Assembly (NCBI GenBank): GCA_030428865.1
Contig: JAUIEK010000002.1
Span: forward strand, 124,001 to 188,000
DNA from: Bacteroidia bacterium
Lineage (GTDB): Bacteria > Bacteroidota > Bacteroidia > Flavobacteriales > Flavobacteriaceae
DNA length: 64,000 nucleotides
Reading direction: 5' to 3'
Under the pieces are notes generated by a model that saw only the letters and a list, made by a program, of their open reading frames with translations, did not search any database and had not been told where the DNA came from. Made by a program: the position numbers and the translations under genes. This document shows positions 18,700-29,344 of this stretch, one piece after another; position 1 is the first letter of the stretch, and the number at the start of each line of letters is the position of its first letter.

Positions 18700-19740
18700 T
18701 TGATTCAAGCTACGTATCATAAATATTCTCTCATTTTCAAGCAACCCAGTGGTACTTCTAGAGGAATTTTAAAAACGAAAGAAACTTGGTTTTTGATTTT
18801 GAAACAAAATGAAAAAATAGGTGTAGGCGAGTGTGCGTTGTTTCGAGGATTAAGTGCAGATGATAGACTTGATTATGAAGATAAGCTTAAGTGGATTTGT
18901 GAAAATATTAATCTAGGATTCGAAACATTAATAGCTGATTTAAATGAATTTCCCAGTATTCAGTTTGGTTTAGAACAAGCTTTTTTATCATTAAAAAGTT
19001 CACATTCGTTTGCTTTATTTCCATCAGAGTTTACTGAATCAAAAAAAAGTATACCAATCAATGGCTTAATCTGGATGGGAAGCAAAGATTTTATGCTGAA
19101 TCAAATTCAGGAAAAATTAAATTCAGGATTTACCTGCATTAAGCTGAAAATAGGAGCGATTGATTTTGAATCAGAACTCAATTTGCTAAAATCGATACGT
19201 AAAGAATACAGTGCAGAAGAAATTGAAATAAGAGTTGATGCCAATGGCGCATTTCAAATTAACGAAGCACTTGAAAAACTAAAAAGATTATCTGAATTCA
19301 AACTACACTCTATTGAGCAACCTATTAAACCTAGGCATTGGCAAGAAATGGCTGATTTGTGTGAAAAAACTCCATTATCTATTGCATTAGATGAAGAATT
19401 AATAGGTGTTTTTAATGTAACAAAAAAGAAAGAATTGCTACAAACAATAAATCCACAGTATATAATTTTAAAGCCAAGTTTGATAGGGGGGGTTAAAGGT
19501 AGCTCTGACTGGATTAATGAAGCAGAAAATAATAACATAGGCTGGTGGATTACAAGTGCTTTAGAAAGCAATGTGGGATTAAATGCAATCGCACAATGGA
19601 CTTTCACGCTAGATAATAAAATGCCACAAGGTTTAGGAACAGGTAGCTTGTTCACAAATAATTTTGAAAGTCCATTGAAAGTGAAAAGAGGAAAGCTTCA
19701 TTACATAAAAAATGATAATTGGAATTTTAACATACAATAA
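18700..19740 (+). CDS. menC: o-Succinylbenzoate synthase MenC
   Basis: Dehydrates SHCHC to o-succinylbenzoate in menaquinone synthesis. The 346-residue enolase-superfamily barrel has the catalytic KxK (K148-L-K150 in CIKLKIGA), metal ligands D180 (RVDANGAF), E206 (IEQPIKP) and D231 (ALDEEL), and a late lysine in ILKPSLIGG. Start is TTG at 18700, one base after the previous stop, and no ATG fits the conserved N-terminus. The dipeptide-epimerase alternative is unlikely given menA and menE on either side. Confidence 0.92.
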   Translation: MIQATYHKYSLIFKQPSGTSRGILKTKETWFLILKQNEKIGVGECALFRGLSADDRLDYEDKLKWICENINLGFETLIADLNEFPSIQFGLEQAFLSLKSSHSFALFPSEFTESKKSIPINGLIWMGSKDFMLNQIQEKLNSGFTCIKLKIGAIDFESELNLLKSIRKEYSAEEIEIRVDANGAFQINEALEKLKRLSEFKLHSIEQPIKPRHWQEMADLCEKTPLSIALDEELIGVFNVTKKKELLQTINPQYIILKPSLIGGVKGSSDWINEAENNNIGWWITSALESNVGLNAIAQWTFTLDNKMPQGLGTGSLFTNNFESPLKVKRGKLHYIKNDNWNFNIQ

Positions 19741-20679
19741 ATGAGTTTTATACAAACAGGATATAAAGGAAAGAATGATTGGTGGATGTACGTAGTGATG
19801 TTTTTCATCATTCTTATAACCTCAATGGTAGGTCAAGTTCCTCTTACAGTTGTCGCTTTTATGAAAGCAGATGGAGATGCAGCAAAATTTGCTGAAAGTG
19901 CTAAAAATAACTTTACAGACTTAGGAATTGATTCTAATTTATACCTGTTTTTGGTGTTATTGTCTTTTGTTATTCCATTAATTATCTTTTTGTTAGCGGT
20001 AAAAAAAATACACAAGAAGAAGTTAACTTGGATTATCACTTCAAGAAAAAAAATTGATTGGAAGCGTATAACTTTTGGTATAATTTTTTGGGGATTAATA
20101 ACAATTGTTACGCTTACTGTTGGCATTTTATTAAGTCCAGAAAACTATCAATGGAACTTTAAACCAGTACCATTTTTAATCCTTTTGGTAATTTCTATTT
20201 TGTTTATTCCGCTTCAAACCACATTAGAAGAACTGTTATTTAGAGGATATTACTTTCAAGGTGTTGGTATAATGGCTAAAAAGAAATGGGTTCCTTTACT
20301 TATTATGGGAACTGTTTTTGGCTTATTGCACGGAGCTAATCCAGAAATAGAAAAACTAGGCTATATAGCTTTAGTTTTTTACATAGGAACGGGCATTTTC
20401 TTCGGTTTAGTAACACTTCTAGACGAAGGAGCAGAATTGGCAATAGGAATGCATGCAATAAACAATGTTATAGCAGCAGTTTTTATAACTACTGATTGGA
20501 CGGCCTTTCAAACGGAAGCGTTGTTTATAGATACTTCTGAGCCATGTGTAAGTTGGGAAATGTTTTTCCCCGTATTTATTATTTATCCTTTAATGTTGTT
20601 TGTTCTCTCCAAAAAATATGGATGGAAAAACTGGAAAGATAAATTGTTTGGTAATGTAGAAAAACCAATTCTTGAGTAA
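19741..20679 (+). CDS. CPBP-family intramembrane metalloprotease
   Basis: 312 residues with about eight hydrophobic segments. The CPBP (CAAX protease/bacteriocin-processing, ABI) signature is complete: EELLFRGYYFQ (EExxxR), FGLLHGANPE (FxxxH) and HAINN (HxxxN). The fold is that of Rce1-type glutamic/metal proteases. It begins immediately after the menC stop and overlaps menE by 8 bases, so it is embedded in the menaquinone operon. Its substrate is unknown, and nothing nearby looks like a prenylated peptide or bacteriocin. Confidence 0.9.
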   Translation: MSFIQTGYKGKNDWWMYVVMFFIILITSMVGQVPLTVVAFMKADGDAAKFAESAKNNFTDLGIDSNLYLFLVLLSFVIPLIIFLLAVKKIHKKKLTWIITSRKKIDWKRITFGIIFWGLITIVTLTVGILLSPENYQWNFKPVPFLILLVISILFIPLQTTLEELLFRGYYFQGVGIMAKKKWVPLLIMGTVFGLLHGANPEIEKLGYIALVFYIGTGIFFGLVTLLDEGAELAIGMHAINNVIAAVFITTDWTAFQTEALFIDTSEPCVSWEMFFPVFIIYPLMLFVLSKKYGWKNWKDKLFGNVEKPILE

Positions 20680-21730
20680 GAATACATTTCATAAAGATTT
20701 TCGGTTAAACGGAAAAATATTTCAGAATAGTGAACAATTAATAATGTATGCTAAACTGTTTTCAGAAAAATTGTATACTTTTTTATGTGAATGGTTTAAT
20801 GATAAAGATGTAGTTGAAGTTACTACTTCCGGATCAACAGGTGTTCCCAAAGTTATTATGTTGCAAAAAAAATATATGAAAAACTCTGCTAAAGCCACTG
20901 GAGAGTTTTTTAAAATCTACGAAAGATCCGAAGTGTTGTGCTGTTTACCTCTTGATTTTATTGCAGGTAAAATGATGGTAATTAGAGCATTAACATTAGG
21001 CTGGCATCTTGATCTTGTAGAACCTTCATCTTTTCCACTTAAAAATTCAAATAAACCCTACGATTTTTCGGCAATGGTTCCATTGCAAGTAGCTAATTCA
21101 TTAAAAAAGTTAGACTTAATTAACGTGTTAATTGTTGGAGGAGGAGATGTTTCAGAAACACTTCAAAATCAATTACAGCAGATTAAAACAAAAGCGTATG
21201 CCACATACGGAATGACAGAAACAATTACACATATAGCCGTAAAAAAGTTGAATAAGGTGTTTGATGAAAAAAAAGACTCTCATTATCAGATACTACCAAA
21301 TATAGTTATATCAAAAGATCAAAGAAATTGTTTAGTAATTGATGCACCAAATATTTCAGATGAGACTATTATTACCAATGATGTAGTAGAATTACTATCT
21401 GAAAAAGAGTTTGTTTGGAAAGGTCGTTTTGATAATGTGATCAATTCTGGCGGAATTAAATTACATCCAGAAGAAATAGAAAAAAAATTAGCACCACTTA
21501 TTTCACAACGTTATTTTGTAGCAGGTTTACCTGATAAGGTTTTTGGAGAAAAGTTGGTTTTAATAGTAGAAGGAACTCCTCAGAAAAATATTATTTCTAA
21601 AATAAAACAAGCGAATATTTTAACAACCTACAAAATTCCTAAGGAAGTTTATTTTCTAGATCAATTTATTGAGACAGAAACTGGAAAAATAAAACGTACA
21701 AATATAATAAGCTCAATAGGTTCTCTATAA
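20672..21730 (+). CDS. menE: o-Succinylbenzoate-CoA ligase MenE (AMP-binding)
   Basis: Activates o-succinylbenzoate to its CoA thioester for MenB. 352 residues, shorter than the roughly 450-500 of Bacillus MenE but usual for Bacteroidetes. ANL-family motifs are TTSGSTGVPKVIM (P-loop-like A3), YGMTETITHIA (A5), GRFDNVINSGGIKLHPEEIE (A7-A8) and a final Lys in ETGKIKRTN. Start is TTG at 20672, overlapping the CPBP gene by 8 bases, which argues for translational coupling. It is the last gene of the cluster; menB, menD and menF are not in the window. Confidence 0.92.
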   Translation: MSKNTFHKDFRLNGKIFQNSEQLIMYAKLFSEKLYTFLCEWFNDKDVVEVTTSGSTGVPKVIMLQKKYMKNSAKATGEFFKIYERSEVLCCLPLDFIAGKMMVIRALTLGWHLDLVEPSSFPLKNSNKPYDFSAMVPLQVANSLKKLDLINVLIVGGGDVSETLQNQLQQIKTKAYATYGMTETITHIAVKKLNKVFDEKKDSHYQILPNIVISKDQRNCLVIDAPNISDETIITNDVVELLSEKEFVWKGRFDNVINSGGIKLHPEEIEKKLAPLISQRYFVAGLPDKVFGEKLVLIVEGTPQKNIISKIKQANILTTYKIPKEVYFLDQFIETETGKIKRTNIISSIGSL

Positions 21731-21734
21731 GCTT

Positions 21735-22490
21735 TTAATATTCGTATTCTTGTATTCTTTTTACAACTCCATTCTCTGAATATGTTATTTTTATAGGAAG
21801 ATTGAAGTCATTTGTTTCAAAATCAACGTCTTCTTCTGTGTACGATCTCATATATTCTGATAAATGATGTAATTGTATTAGGTATTTAGAAGCTGTTTTA
21901 TGAAAAGGATTAAGAACAGTATGATATTTAAAGTTTTCAACTGAAAAATCGTTACTATTAGGACTTTGATAAAACTTTCTTTCTACCATTTTATTCTGAG
22001 TATCATAAGAATATTCATAAATACTTCCATTAGTAATCTCACTTCTATTTAAAGTTCCATTAGGGTTGTAAAAATGATTTTCGGTTCTTTCATGTCCGTC
22101 TTTAAAAGTGGCTAACTCAGATGATATTCGATCATTAGTATAAGTGAATTCTATTTCTGTGGTATAATTTCGATTGTTTATATTAACTCTATGATCAAAA
22201 ACGTCACGGAGTAAAATTTCTCCATCGTAATACTTGGTTATAGTATAATCTCGGTTCCAATCACTCTCAGAAGGATCAGTATAGTTTACAGTAATATCTA
22301 TTTTATTAGTATAACCATTATTGTTGTAAGAATAATGGTATGTGTTAACCTTACTAACATTCTCATTTTCGTAATATGTTGAAATAAGTTTGGTTAGTTT
22401 AGGATGATTAGCTAAATCAAGTCTTTCATTATCAGGAGAACAAGAAATAAATAATAGTATTAATAGAGTAATTAAAAATGTTTTTTTCAT
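21735..22490 (-). CDS. Putative lipoprotein with YD/RHS-like beta repeats
   Basis: 251 residues. The N-terminus is a lipoprotein signal (hydrophobic ITLLILLFISC, lipidated C17). The mature part is rich in Tyr, Asn, Thr and Asp, with recurring strand pairs such as YHYSYNNNGYTNKI, IEFTYTNDRISSEL, NHFYNPNGTLNRSEI and YEYSYDTQNKMVERKFY, each about 20-25 residues, like the YD repeats of RHS proteins. No enzyme motif is seen. It is convergent with menE (4-base gap) and probably an outer-membrane-anchored protein of unknown role. Confidence 0.75.
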   Translation of the reverse strand: MKKTFLITLLILLFISCSPDNERLDLANHPKLTKLISTYYENENVSKVNTYHYSYNNNGYTNKIDITVNYTDPSESDWNRDYTITKYYDGEILLRDVFDHRVNINNRNYTTEIEFTYTNDRISSELATFKDGHERTENHFYNPNGTLNRSEITNGSIYEYSYDTQNKMVERKFYQSPNSNDFSVENFKYHTVLNPFHKTASKYLIQLHHLSEYMRSYTEEDVDFETNDFNLPIKITYSENGVVKRIQEYEY

Positions 22491-22526
22491 AACTGAAACT
22501 TTTTAGGCGGCAAATATATAACTATT

Positions 22527-23243
22527 TTATTCCTCCATAGAGTGATATACATTTTGTACATCGTCATCTTCTTCTAGTTTTTCCAATAGTTTTTCTACTT
22601 CTTCTTTTTGTTCGGGTGTTAATTGGGTAGTGGTTGTCGGAATTCTTTCAAAGCCAGAAGATAAAATTTCAATATTATTTTCTTCTAAGTAAGATTGAAT
22701 GGAGCCAAACTGTTCAAAAGGAGCATAAATAATTATTCCGTCTTCATCTTCAAATATTTCTTCTACTTCAAATTCAATCATTTCCAATTCAAATTCCTCT
22801 AATTCCATGTGTAAAGTATCAGAATCAATTCTGAAATTACAAGTATGATCAAACATAAAAACCACTGACCCAGACGTGCCTAAATTTCCATTACATTTAT
22901 TAAAGGCAGCTCTAACATTAGCAACAGTTCTATTGTTATTATTTGTGGCAGTTTCTATCACAACTGCAATTCCATGGGGCGCATATCCTTCAAAAACTAC
23001 TTCTTTGTAGTTTTCTGTGTTTTTATCAGATGCTTTTTTAATAGCTCGCTCAACATTGTCTTTTGGCATGTTGGCAGCTTTAGCATTTTGCATTACAGCT
23101 CGTAAACGGGCGTTGGTTTCTGGATTTGGACCGCCTTCTTTTACTGCCATTACAATGTCTTTTCCAATCCTTGTAAACGTTTTAGCCATCGCAGACCAAC
23201 GTTTCATTTTTCGGGCTTTTCTAAATTCAAATGCTCTTCCCAT
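22527..23243 (-). CDS. YebC/PmpR-family DNA-binding/translation regulatory protein
   Basis: 238 residues, full length for the family. The N-terminal GRAFEFRKARKMKRWSAMAKTFTRIGKDI and VRAAFNKCNGNLGTSGSVVFMFD are the conserved TACO1/YebC blocks, and LEKLEEDDDVQNVYHSMEE is the typical acidic C-terminus. YebC proteins have been described as transcriptional regulators and as ribosome-associated factors that ease stalling at proline runs; the sequence does not separate these roles. It lies 25 bases downstream of the carboxylase subunit gene on the same strand. Confidence 0.95.
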   Translation of the reverse strand: MGRAFEFRKARKMKRWSAMAKTFTRIGKDIVMAVKEGGPNPETNARLRAVMQNAKAANMPKDNVERAIKKASDKNTENYKEVVFEGYAPHGIAVVIETATNNNNRTVANVRAAFNKCNGNLGTSGSVVFMFDHTCNFRIDSDTLHMELEEFELEMIEFEVEEIFEDEDGIIIYAPFEQFGSIQSYLEENNIEILSSGFERIPTTTTQLTPEQKEEVEKLLEKLEEDDDVQNVYHSMEE

Positions 23244-23268
23244 ATACTAAATATTTTATAATCTTCCT

Positions 23269-24897
23269 TTATACTTGAATAACTCCTAGATTAAACGGTT
23301 TTTCAATAGGAGCATGATTTGCAGCTTCAATTCCCATAGAAATCCATTTTCTTGTTTCCAATGGTTCAATTATGGCATCTGTCCAAAGTCTAGCTGCAGC
23401 ATAATAAGGAGAAACTTGTTCATCGTATTTTGATTTTATTTCATTAAATAATTGTTCTTCTTTTTCTTTAGTAATTTCTTCTCCTTTTTTCTTTAAAGCA
23501 GCTGTTTCTATTTGCAGTAGTACTTTGGCTGCAGAATTACCACTCATCACTGCGAGTTCTGCACTTGGCCAAGCAACAATTAATCTTGGGTCATATGCTT
23601 TACCGCACATAGCATAGTTTCCTGCGCCATAAGAATTACCAATAACAACTGTAAATTTTGGAACAACTGAATTACTTACAGCATTTACCATTTTAGCACC
23701 ATCTTTAATAATTCCGCCATGCTCAGATTTAGAGCCTACCATAAAGCCTGTCACATCCTGCAAGAAAACCAGTGGAATTTTCTTTTGATTACAATTTGCT
23801 ATAAACCGAGTAGCTTTATCTGCAGAATCTGAATAGATAACTCCACCAAATTGCATTTCACCTTTTTTGGTTTTTACAATATTTCGTTGATTTGCTACAA
23901 TACCTACAGCCCAACCATCAATTCGTGCATAGGCAGTTATAATGGTTTGTCCATAACCAGCTTTGTACTCTTCAAATTCAGAATTGTCTACAATACGTTT
24001 GATTATTTCTTTCATGTCGTATTGCTCATGTCTTGCTTTAGGGAGTATTCCGTAAATATCTTCTGGTTTTTCTTTAGGCTGCTGAGTTTCTGTTCTATTA
24101 AAGCCAGCTTTTTCGTAATCACCAATTTTATCAATAAGATTTTTTATTGTGTCTAAAGCGTCTTTATCATCTTTTGCTTTATAGTCGGTTACTCCAGAGA
24201 TTTCACAATGCGTAGTGGCTCCACCTAAGGTTTCGTTATCGATGGTTTCTCCAATAGCAGCTTTAACAAGATAGCTACCTGCTAAAAAAATACTTCCTGT
24301 CTTATCTACAATAAGCGCTTCGTCACTCATAATTGGTAAATATGCTCCACCAGCAACACAACTTCCCATAACGGCAGCAATTTGTGTAATTCCCATACTG
24401 CTCATCACAGCATTATTTCTAAAAATACGACCAAAGTGTTCTTTATCAGGAAAAATTTCGTCTTGCATAGGCAGATAAACTCCTGCACTATCTACCAAAT
24501 AAATAATGGGTAACCTATTTTCAATAGCAATTTCTTGGGCTCTTAAATTCTTTTTTCCTGTTATAGGAAACCAAGCACCTGCCTTTACAGTAGCATCATT
24601 AGCAACAACGATACATTGTTTTCCTTTTACATAACCTATTTTTATAACAACTCCACCAGAAGGACATCCGCCATGTTCTTTATACATACCTTCTCCAGCA
24701 AAAGCTCCAATTTCAATACTATCTGTGTTTTTATCTAGCAGATAATCGATTCGTTCTCTGGCTGTTAATTTTCCTTTTTCGTGGTGTTTGTCAATTCTTT
24801 TTTGACCTCCTCCTAATTTTACTTTCACTAACTTTTTTTTCAAGCCAGATACTAGTAATTTATTATGGTCTTCGTTTTTATTAAAGTTGATGTCCAT
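23269..24897 (-). CDS. Acyl-CoA carboxylase, beta (carboxyltransferase) subunit
   Basis: 542 residues forming a complete two-crotonase-domain carboxyltransferase. The N-terminal LTARERIDYLLD, GGVVIKIGYVKGKQCIVVANDATVKAGAW and GGATTHCEISGVTDY, and the C-terminal QDVTGFMVGSKSEHGGIIKDGAKM and GNSYGAGNYAMCGKAYDPR, are most like methylcrotonyl-CoA or geranyl-CoA carboxylase beta subunits. It would transfer carboxylate from biotin to an acyl-CoA, in leucine or odd-chain catabolism. The biotin-carrying alpha subunit is not adjacent. Exact substrate is uncertain. Confidence 0.9.
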   Translation of the reverse strand: MDINFNKNEDHNKLLVSGLKKKLVKVKLGGGQKRIDKHHEKGKLTARERIDYLLDKNTDSIEIGAFAGEGMYKEHGGCPSGGVVIKIGYVKGKQCIVVANDATVKAGAWFPITGKKNLRAQEIAIENRLPIIYLVDSAGVYLPMQDEIFPDKEHFGRIFRNNAVMSSMGITQIAAVMGSCVAGGAYLPIMSDEALIVDKTGSIFLAGSYLVKAAIGETIDNETLGGATTHCEISGVTDYKAKDDKDALDTIKNLIDKIGDYEKAGFNRTETQQPKEKPEDIYGILPKARHEQYDMKEIIKRIVDNSEFEEYKAGYGQTIITAYARIDGWAVGIVANQRNIVKTKKGEMQFGGVIYSDSADKATRFIANCNQKKIPLVFLQDVTGFMVGSKSEHGGIIKDGAKMVNAVSNSVVPKFTVVIGNSYGAGNYAMCGKAYDPRLIVAWPSAELAVMSGNSAAKVLLQIETAALKKKGEEITKEKEEQLFNEIKSKYDEQVSPYYAAARLWTDAIIEPLETRKWISMGIEAANHAPIEKPFNLGVIQV

Positions 24898-24970
24898 CCA
24901 GAAAATTTATTGCGAATTTACAAAACAACAGCCGATTAGTAAAATATCAAACTCCTATTATTTTCCATGA

Positions 24971-24994
24971 ATTTATATTCCTTGGAATATAAAT
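24971..24994. promoter_or_regulatory. Operator 1: perfect inverted repeat before the FMN reductase gene
   Basis: ATTTATATTCC (24971-24981) and GGAATATAAAT (24984-24994) are perfect 11-base arms around TT. The centre covers the TTG (24982-24984) that would be the -33 element of a promoter whose -7 box is TACCTTTA (25005-25012), 20 bases on. Two related palindromes precede marR and the pirin gene, so this is probably the MarR binding site. Confidence 0.72.
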
Positions 24995-25044
24995 AAAAAA
25001 ACACTACCTTTATATTAGTAAAAAATAAATCAAAAGACATAAAT

Positions 25045-25575
25045 ATGAAAAAAATAGTAGCCTTTTCAGGAAGCACAAGCTCAACATCAATTAATAAAAA
25101 ATTAGTAGAATACGCTGTAAGTCATTTTGAAAATTTTGAAGTTACATTACTAGATATGAGAGATTATACTGCTGAACTATTTAGTGTTGATAAGGAAAAA
25201 AATGGTTTCCCTAAACATTTAATTGAATTGTCAAATCAATTTAAAACCTACGATGCTTTTGTGATTTCATTAGCAGAGCATAATGGATCTTATGCCGCAG
25301 CATATAAAAACACAATTGATTGGCTATCTAGAATAGATAGAGCTGTTTTTGCTAATAAGCCTATGTTACTTATGGCAACTTCACCTAGTGGTAGAGGTGG
25401 AGCAAATGTTTTAGAAGCTGCAAAAATGTATTACCCTGCGTTAGGAGCTGATGTAAGAGTAAGTTTTTCATTACCTAATTTTTATGAATCGTTTGATAAA
25501 GGAATCATTGTGAATAAAGAAAAAGATATAGAACTAAAAAATGCAGTTACTATCTTTATTGATAGTTTAAAATAA
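25045..25575 (+). CDS. NADPH-dependent FMN reductase-family oxidoreductase
   Basis: 176 residues of flavodoxin-like fold: [18 protein letters not shown] is the FMN phosphate loop (GSTSxxSxN), followed by [23 protein letters not shown] and [19 protein letters not shown], both characteristic of the NADPH-dependent FMN/quinone/azo reductase family. It likely reduces flavins, quinones or related electrophiles in the cytosol. It is the first gene of a short unit with a YjdI gene (7-base gap) and sits behind a palindromic operator, suggesting repression by the MarR protein encoded downstream. Confidence 0.88.
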   Translation: MKKIVAFSGSTSSTSINKKLVEYAVSHFENFEVTLLDMRDYTAELFSVDKEKNGFPKHLIELSNQFKTYDAFVISLAEHNGSYAAAYKNTIDWLSRIDRAVFANKPMLLMATSPSGRGGANVLEAAKMYYPALGADVRVSFSLPNFYESFDKGIIVNKEKDIELKNAVTIFIDSLK

Positions 25576-25582
25576 AATAGAA

Positions 25583-25813
25583 ATGGAATCTAAAGAGAAT
25601 ATTGTTAAAGAATACAGTAACGATGAAATTACTGTTATCTGGAAACCACATATTTGTACACATTCAACAAATTGTTGGAAAGGGTTAATTAGTGTTTTTG
25701 ATCCTCGTAAGAAACCATGGGTAAACATGGAAGGAGCTCGTACAGAAAGGATTATTAAGCAAGTAAATGCTTGTCCTTCAAAAGCTTTAACGTATAAGGA
25801 AAATACTAATTAA
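25583..25813 (+). CDS. YjdI-like (4Fe-4S) mono-cluster protein
   Basis: 76 residues, a short ferredoxin-like protein of the divergent Fer4_19/YjdI type. [28 protein letters not shown] supplies two cysteines and the conserved histidines, and [12 protein letters not shown] supplies another in a CP(S)xAL context typical of the last cluster ligand. It probably carries one Fe-S cluster and passes electrons to or from the reductase encoded just upstream. Same transcript as that gene, 7 bases after its stop. Confidence 0.87.
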   Translation: MESKENIVKEYSNDEITVIWKPHICTHSTNCWKGLISVFDPRKKPWVNMEGARTERIIKQVNACPSKALTYKENTN

Positions 25814-25845
25814 TTAAAATAAGATTGATGGTTTATTTTTAATTG

Positions 25846-25869
25846 AATTATTCTCCTCGGAAAATAAAT
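25846..25869. promoter_or_regulatory. Operator 2: inverted repeat before marR
   Basis: AATTATTCTCC (25846-25856) and GGAAAATAAAT (25859-25869), with TC between, agree at 9 of 11 paired positions and share the TTCC/GGAA core geometry of operator 1. The centre is 22.5 bases before the -7 box TAGTTTTG (25880-25887), exactly the spacing seen at operator 1. This points to autoregulation of marR. Confidence 0.68.
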
Positions 25870-25879
25870 TTGATTTTTG

Positions 25880-25887
25880 TAGTTTTG
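25880..25887 (+). promoter_or_regulatory. Promoter -7 box of marR
   Basis: TAGTTTTG matches the Bacteroidetes consensus TAnnTTTG exactly. The marR ATG follows 19 bases later. No TTG is present at -33; operator 2 occupies that position. Confidence 0.6.
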
Positions 25888-25906
25888 TATCTTAAGCGTA
25901 ATAAAA

Positions 25907-26344
25907 ATGGGGAATATAAGTGAAGATATTAATTCAAAGTTTGCTAATAGCAAGATTAAAGCTATTATAAACATCAAATACACAGCGAACTGGATTAATA
26001 GTATAGAAAACGAGTTTTTTAGACCTTACGGAATTTCACCACAACAGTTTAATATTTTAAGAATTTTAAGGGGAGCAAAAGAGCCAATAAAGGTTCAAAC
26101 GATTAAAGATAGAATGATTGAACGAGCACCAAACGCCACTAGGTTAATGGATAAATTGTGTGATAAAAACTTAATTGAACGCGTTCGTTGTGAAGGTGAT
26201 AGAAGAGTTGTCTACATCAACATAACAAAAGAAGGTCAAAAGCTACTAAAGGATATAGATAAAAATTTTAAGTTAGATTTTTTAGATAAGCTTACATTGA
26301 AAGAAGCAGAAATGTTAAGTAGCTTACTAGACAAAATTCGATAA
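25907..26344 (+). CDS. MarR-family transcriptional regulator
   Basis: 145 residues with the winged helix-turn-helix of MarR proteins: FNILRILRGAKEPIKVQTIKDRMIERAPNATRLMDKLCDKNLIERVRCEGDRRVVYINITKEGQKLL, with the DRR wing motif intact. Such dimers bind 16-24 bp palindromes and release on ligand binding or cysteine oxidation. Two cysteines, C85 and C95, flank the wing and could be redox-active (inference). Its own promoter and those of the FMN reductase and pirin genes carry related palindromes, so it is the likely regulator of the local redox module. Confidence 0.92.
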   Translation: MGNISEDINSKFANSKIKAIINIKYTANWINSIENEFFRPYGISPQQFNILRILRGAKEPIKVQTIKDRMIERAPNATRLMDKLCDKNLIERVRCEGDRRVVYINITKEGQKLLKDIDKNFKLDFLDKLTLKEAEMLSSLLDKIR

Positions 26345-26356
26345 AAAAATTTGTGT

Positions 26357-26380
26357 GAAAATATTCCATGGAAAATAAAA
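26357..26380. promoter_or_regulatory. Operator 3: related inverted repeat before the pirin gene
   Basis: The core ATATTCC (26361-26367), AT, GGAAAAT (26370-26376) matches operators 1 and 2 in the TTCC-N2-GGAA geometry; the outer bases are not symmetrical. It lies 54 bases before the pirin ATG. The nearest -7-like sequence, TAAAACTG (26393-26400), is poor, so this is weaker than the other two. Confidence 0.5.
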
Positions 26381-26433
26381 ATATCTAACAAATAAAACTG
26401 ACTTTTTTAACTGTAAATAACATAGCAATAATT

Positions 26434-27147
26434 ATGAAAACAATTATACATAAATCAGAATCGAGAGGGTATGTAAATCATGGCTGGTTACGTTCATATC
26501 ATACATTTAGCTTTGGAAATTACTTTAATCCTGATAGAATGAATTTCGGGAAGCTACGGGTATTAAATGATGATGTAGTACAACCCAAAATGGGATTTGG
26601 AACGCATCGACATCAGAATATGGAAATTATCTCGATTCCTATAAAAGGAGCGTTGTCTCATAAAGACAGTATGGGAAATAAAAAAGCTATAGAAGTAGGA
26701 GAAGTACAAGTTATGAGTGCAGGAACAGGGTTAACGCACTCAGAATTTAATGATAGTAAAATTGATGAAACTAACTTTTTACAACTTTGGATTCTGCCAG
26801 AAAAGCAAGATGTAGAACCCAAATATGAACAAAAGAAGTTTAACCTTGAGAACAGGGTTAATAAACTACAAACAATAGTTACTCCTCAAGACAAATTAAT
26901 TGAAGGCTCATTAGGAATTTATCAACAGGCTTATATCAGTTTAGGATATTTTCAAGAAGAAAAAGAAATCACATATAGCCTGAAAGGTAATAATGGTGTT
27001 TACATTTTTGTTATTAATGGGACTATAAAAGTTAATCAAGAAACTATAGAAAAAAGAGATGCTATAGGAGTTTGGGATGTATCAGAGGTTCATATTTCTA
27101 TCAAAGAAGATACGGAAATATTACTTGTTGAAGTTCCAATGAATTAG
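26434..27147 (+). CDS. Pirin family protein
   Basis: 237 residues of the bicupin pirin family. RGYVNHGWLRSYHTFSFGNYFNP and GFGTHRHQNMEIISIPIKGALSHKDSMGN contain the conserved metal-binding His residues (HRHxNME), with the last ligand in GTGLTHSEFN. Bacterial pirins such as YhhW have quercetinase-like activity or act as redox-linked modulators; which applies here is not known. It is preceded by an operator-like palindrome and followed by a strong hairpin terminator, so it is a single-gene unit probably in the MarR regulon. Confidence 0.93.
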   Translation: MKTIIHKSESRGYVNHGWLRSYHTFSFGNYFNPDRMNFGKLRVLNDDVVQPKMGFGTHRHQNMEIISIPIKGALSHKDSMGNKKAIEVGEVQVMSAGTGLTHSEFNDSKIDETNFLQLWILPEKQDVEPKYEQKKFNLENRVNKLQTIVTPQDKLIEGSLGIYQQAYISLGYFQEEKEITYSLKGNNGVYIFVINGTIKVNQETIEKRDAIGVWDVSEVHISIKEDTEILLVEVPMN

Positions 27148-27173
27148 TATTCTTTTATTAATTGAAATACATT

Positions 27174-29244
<2,071 letters not shown>

Positions 29245-29344
29245 TTGGTTCATGTTTAAAAGTAAGATTAAACTTTAACAATGAAAACAGTAATAAATAT
29301 GCGATATTTGTACCGGAATTATCAATATAATTAACAGTAGATTC

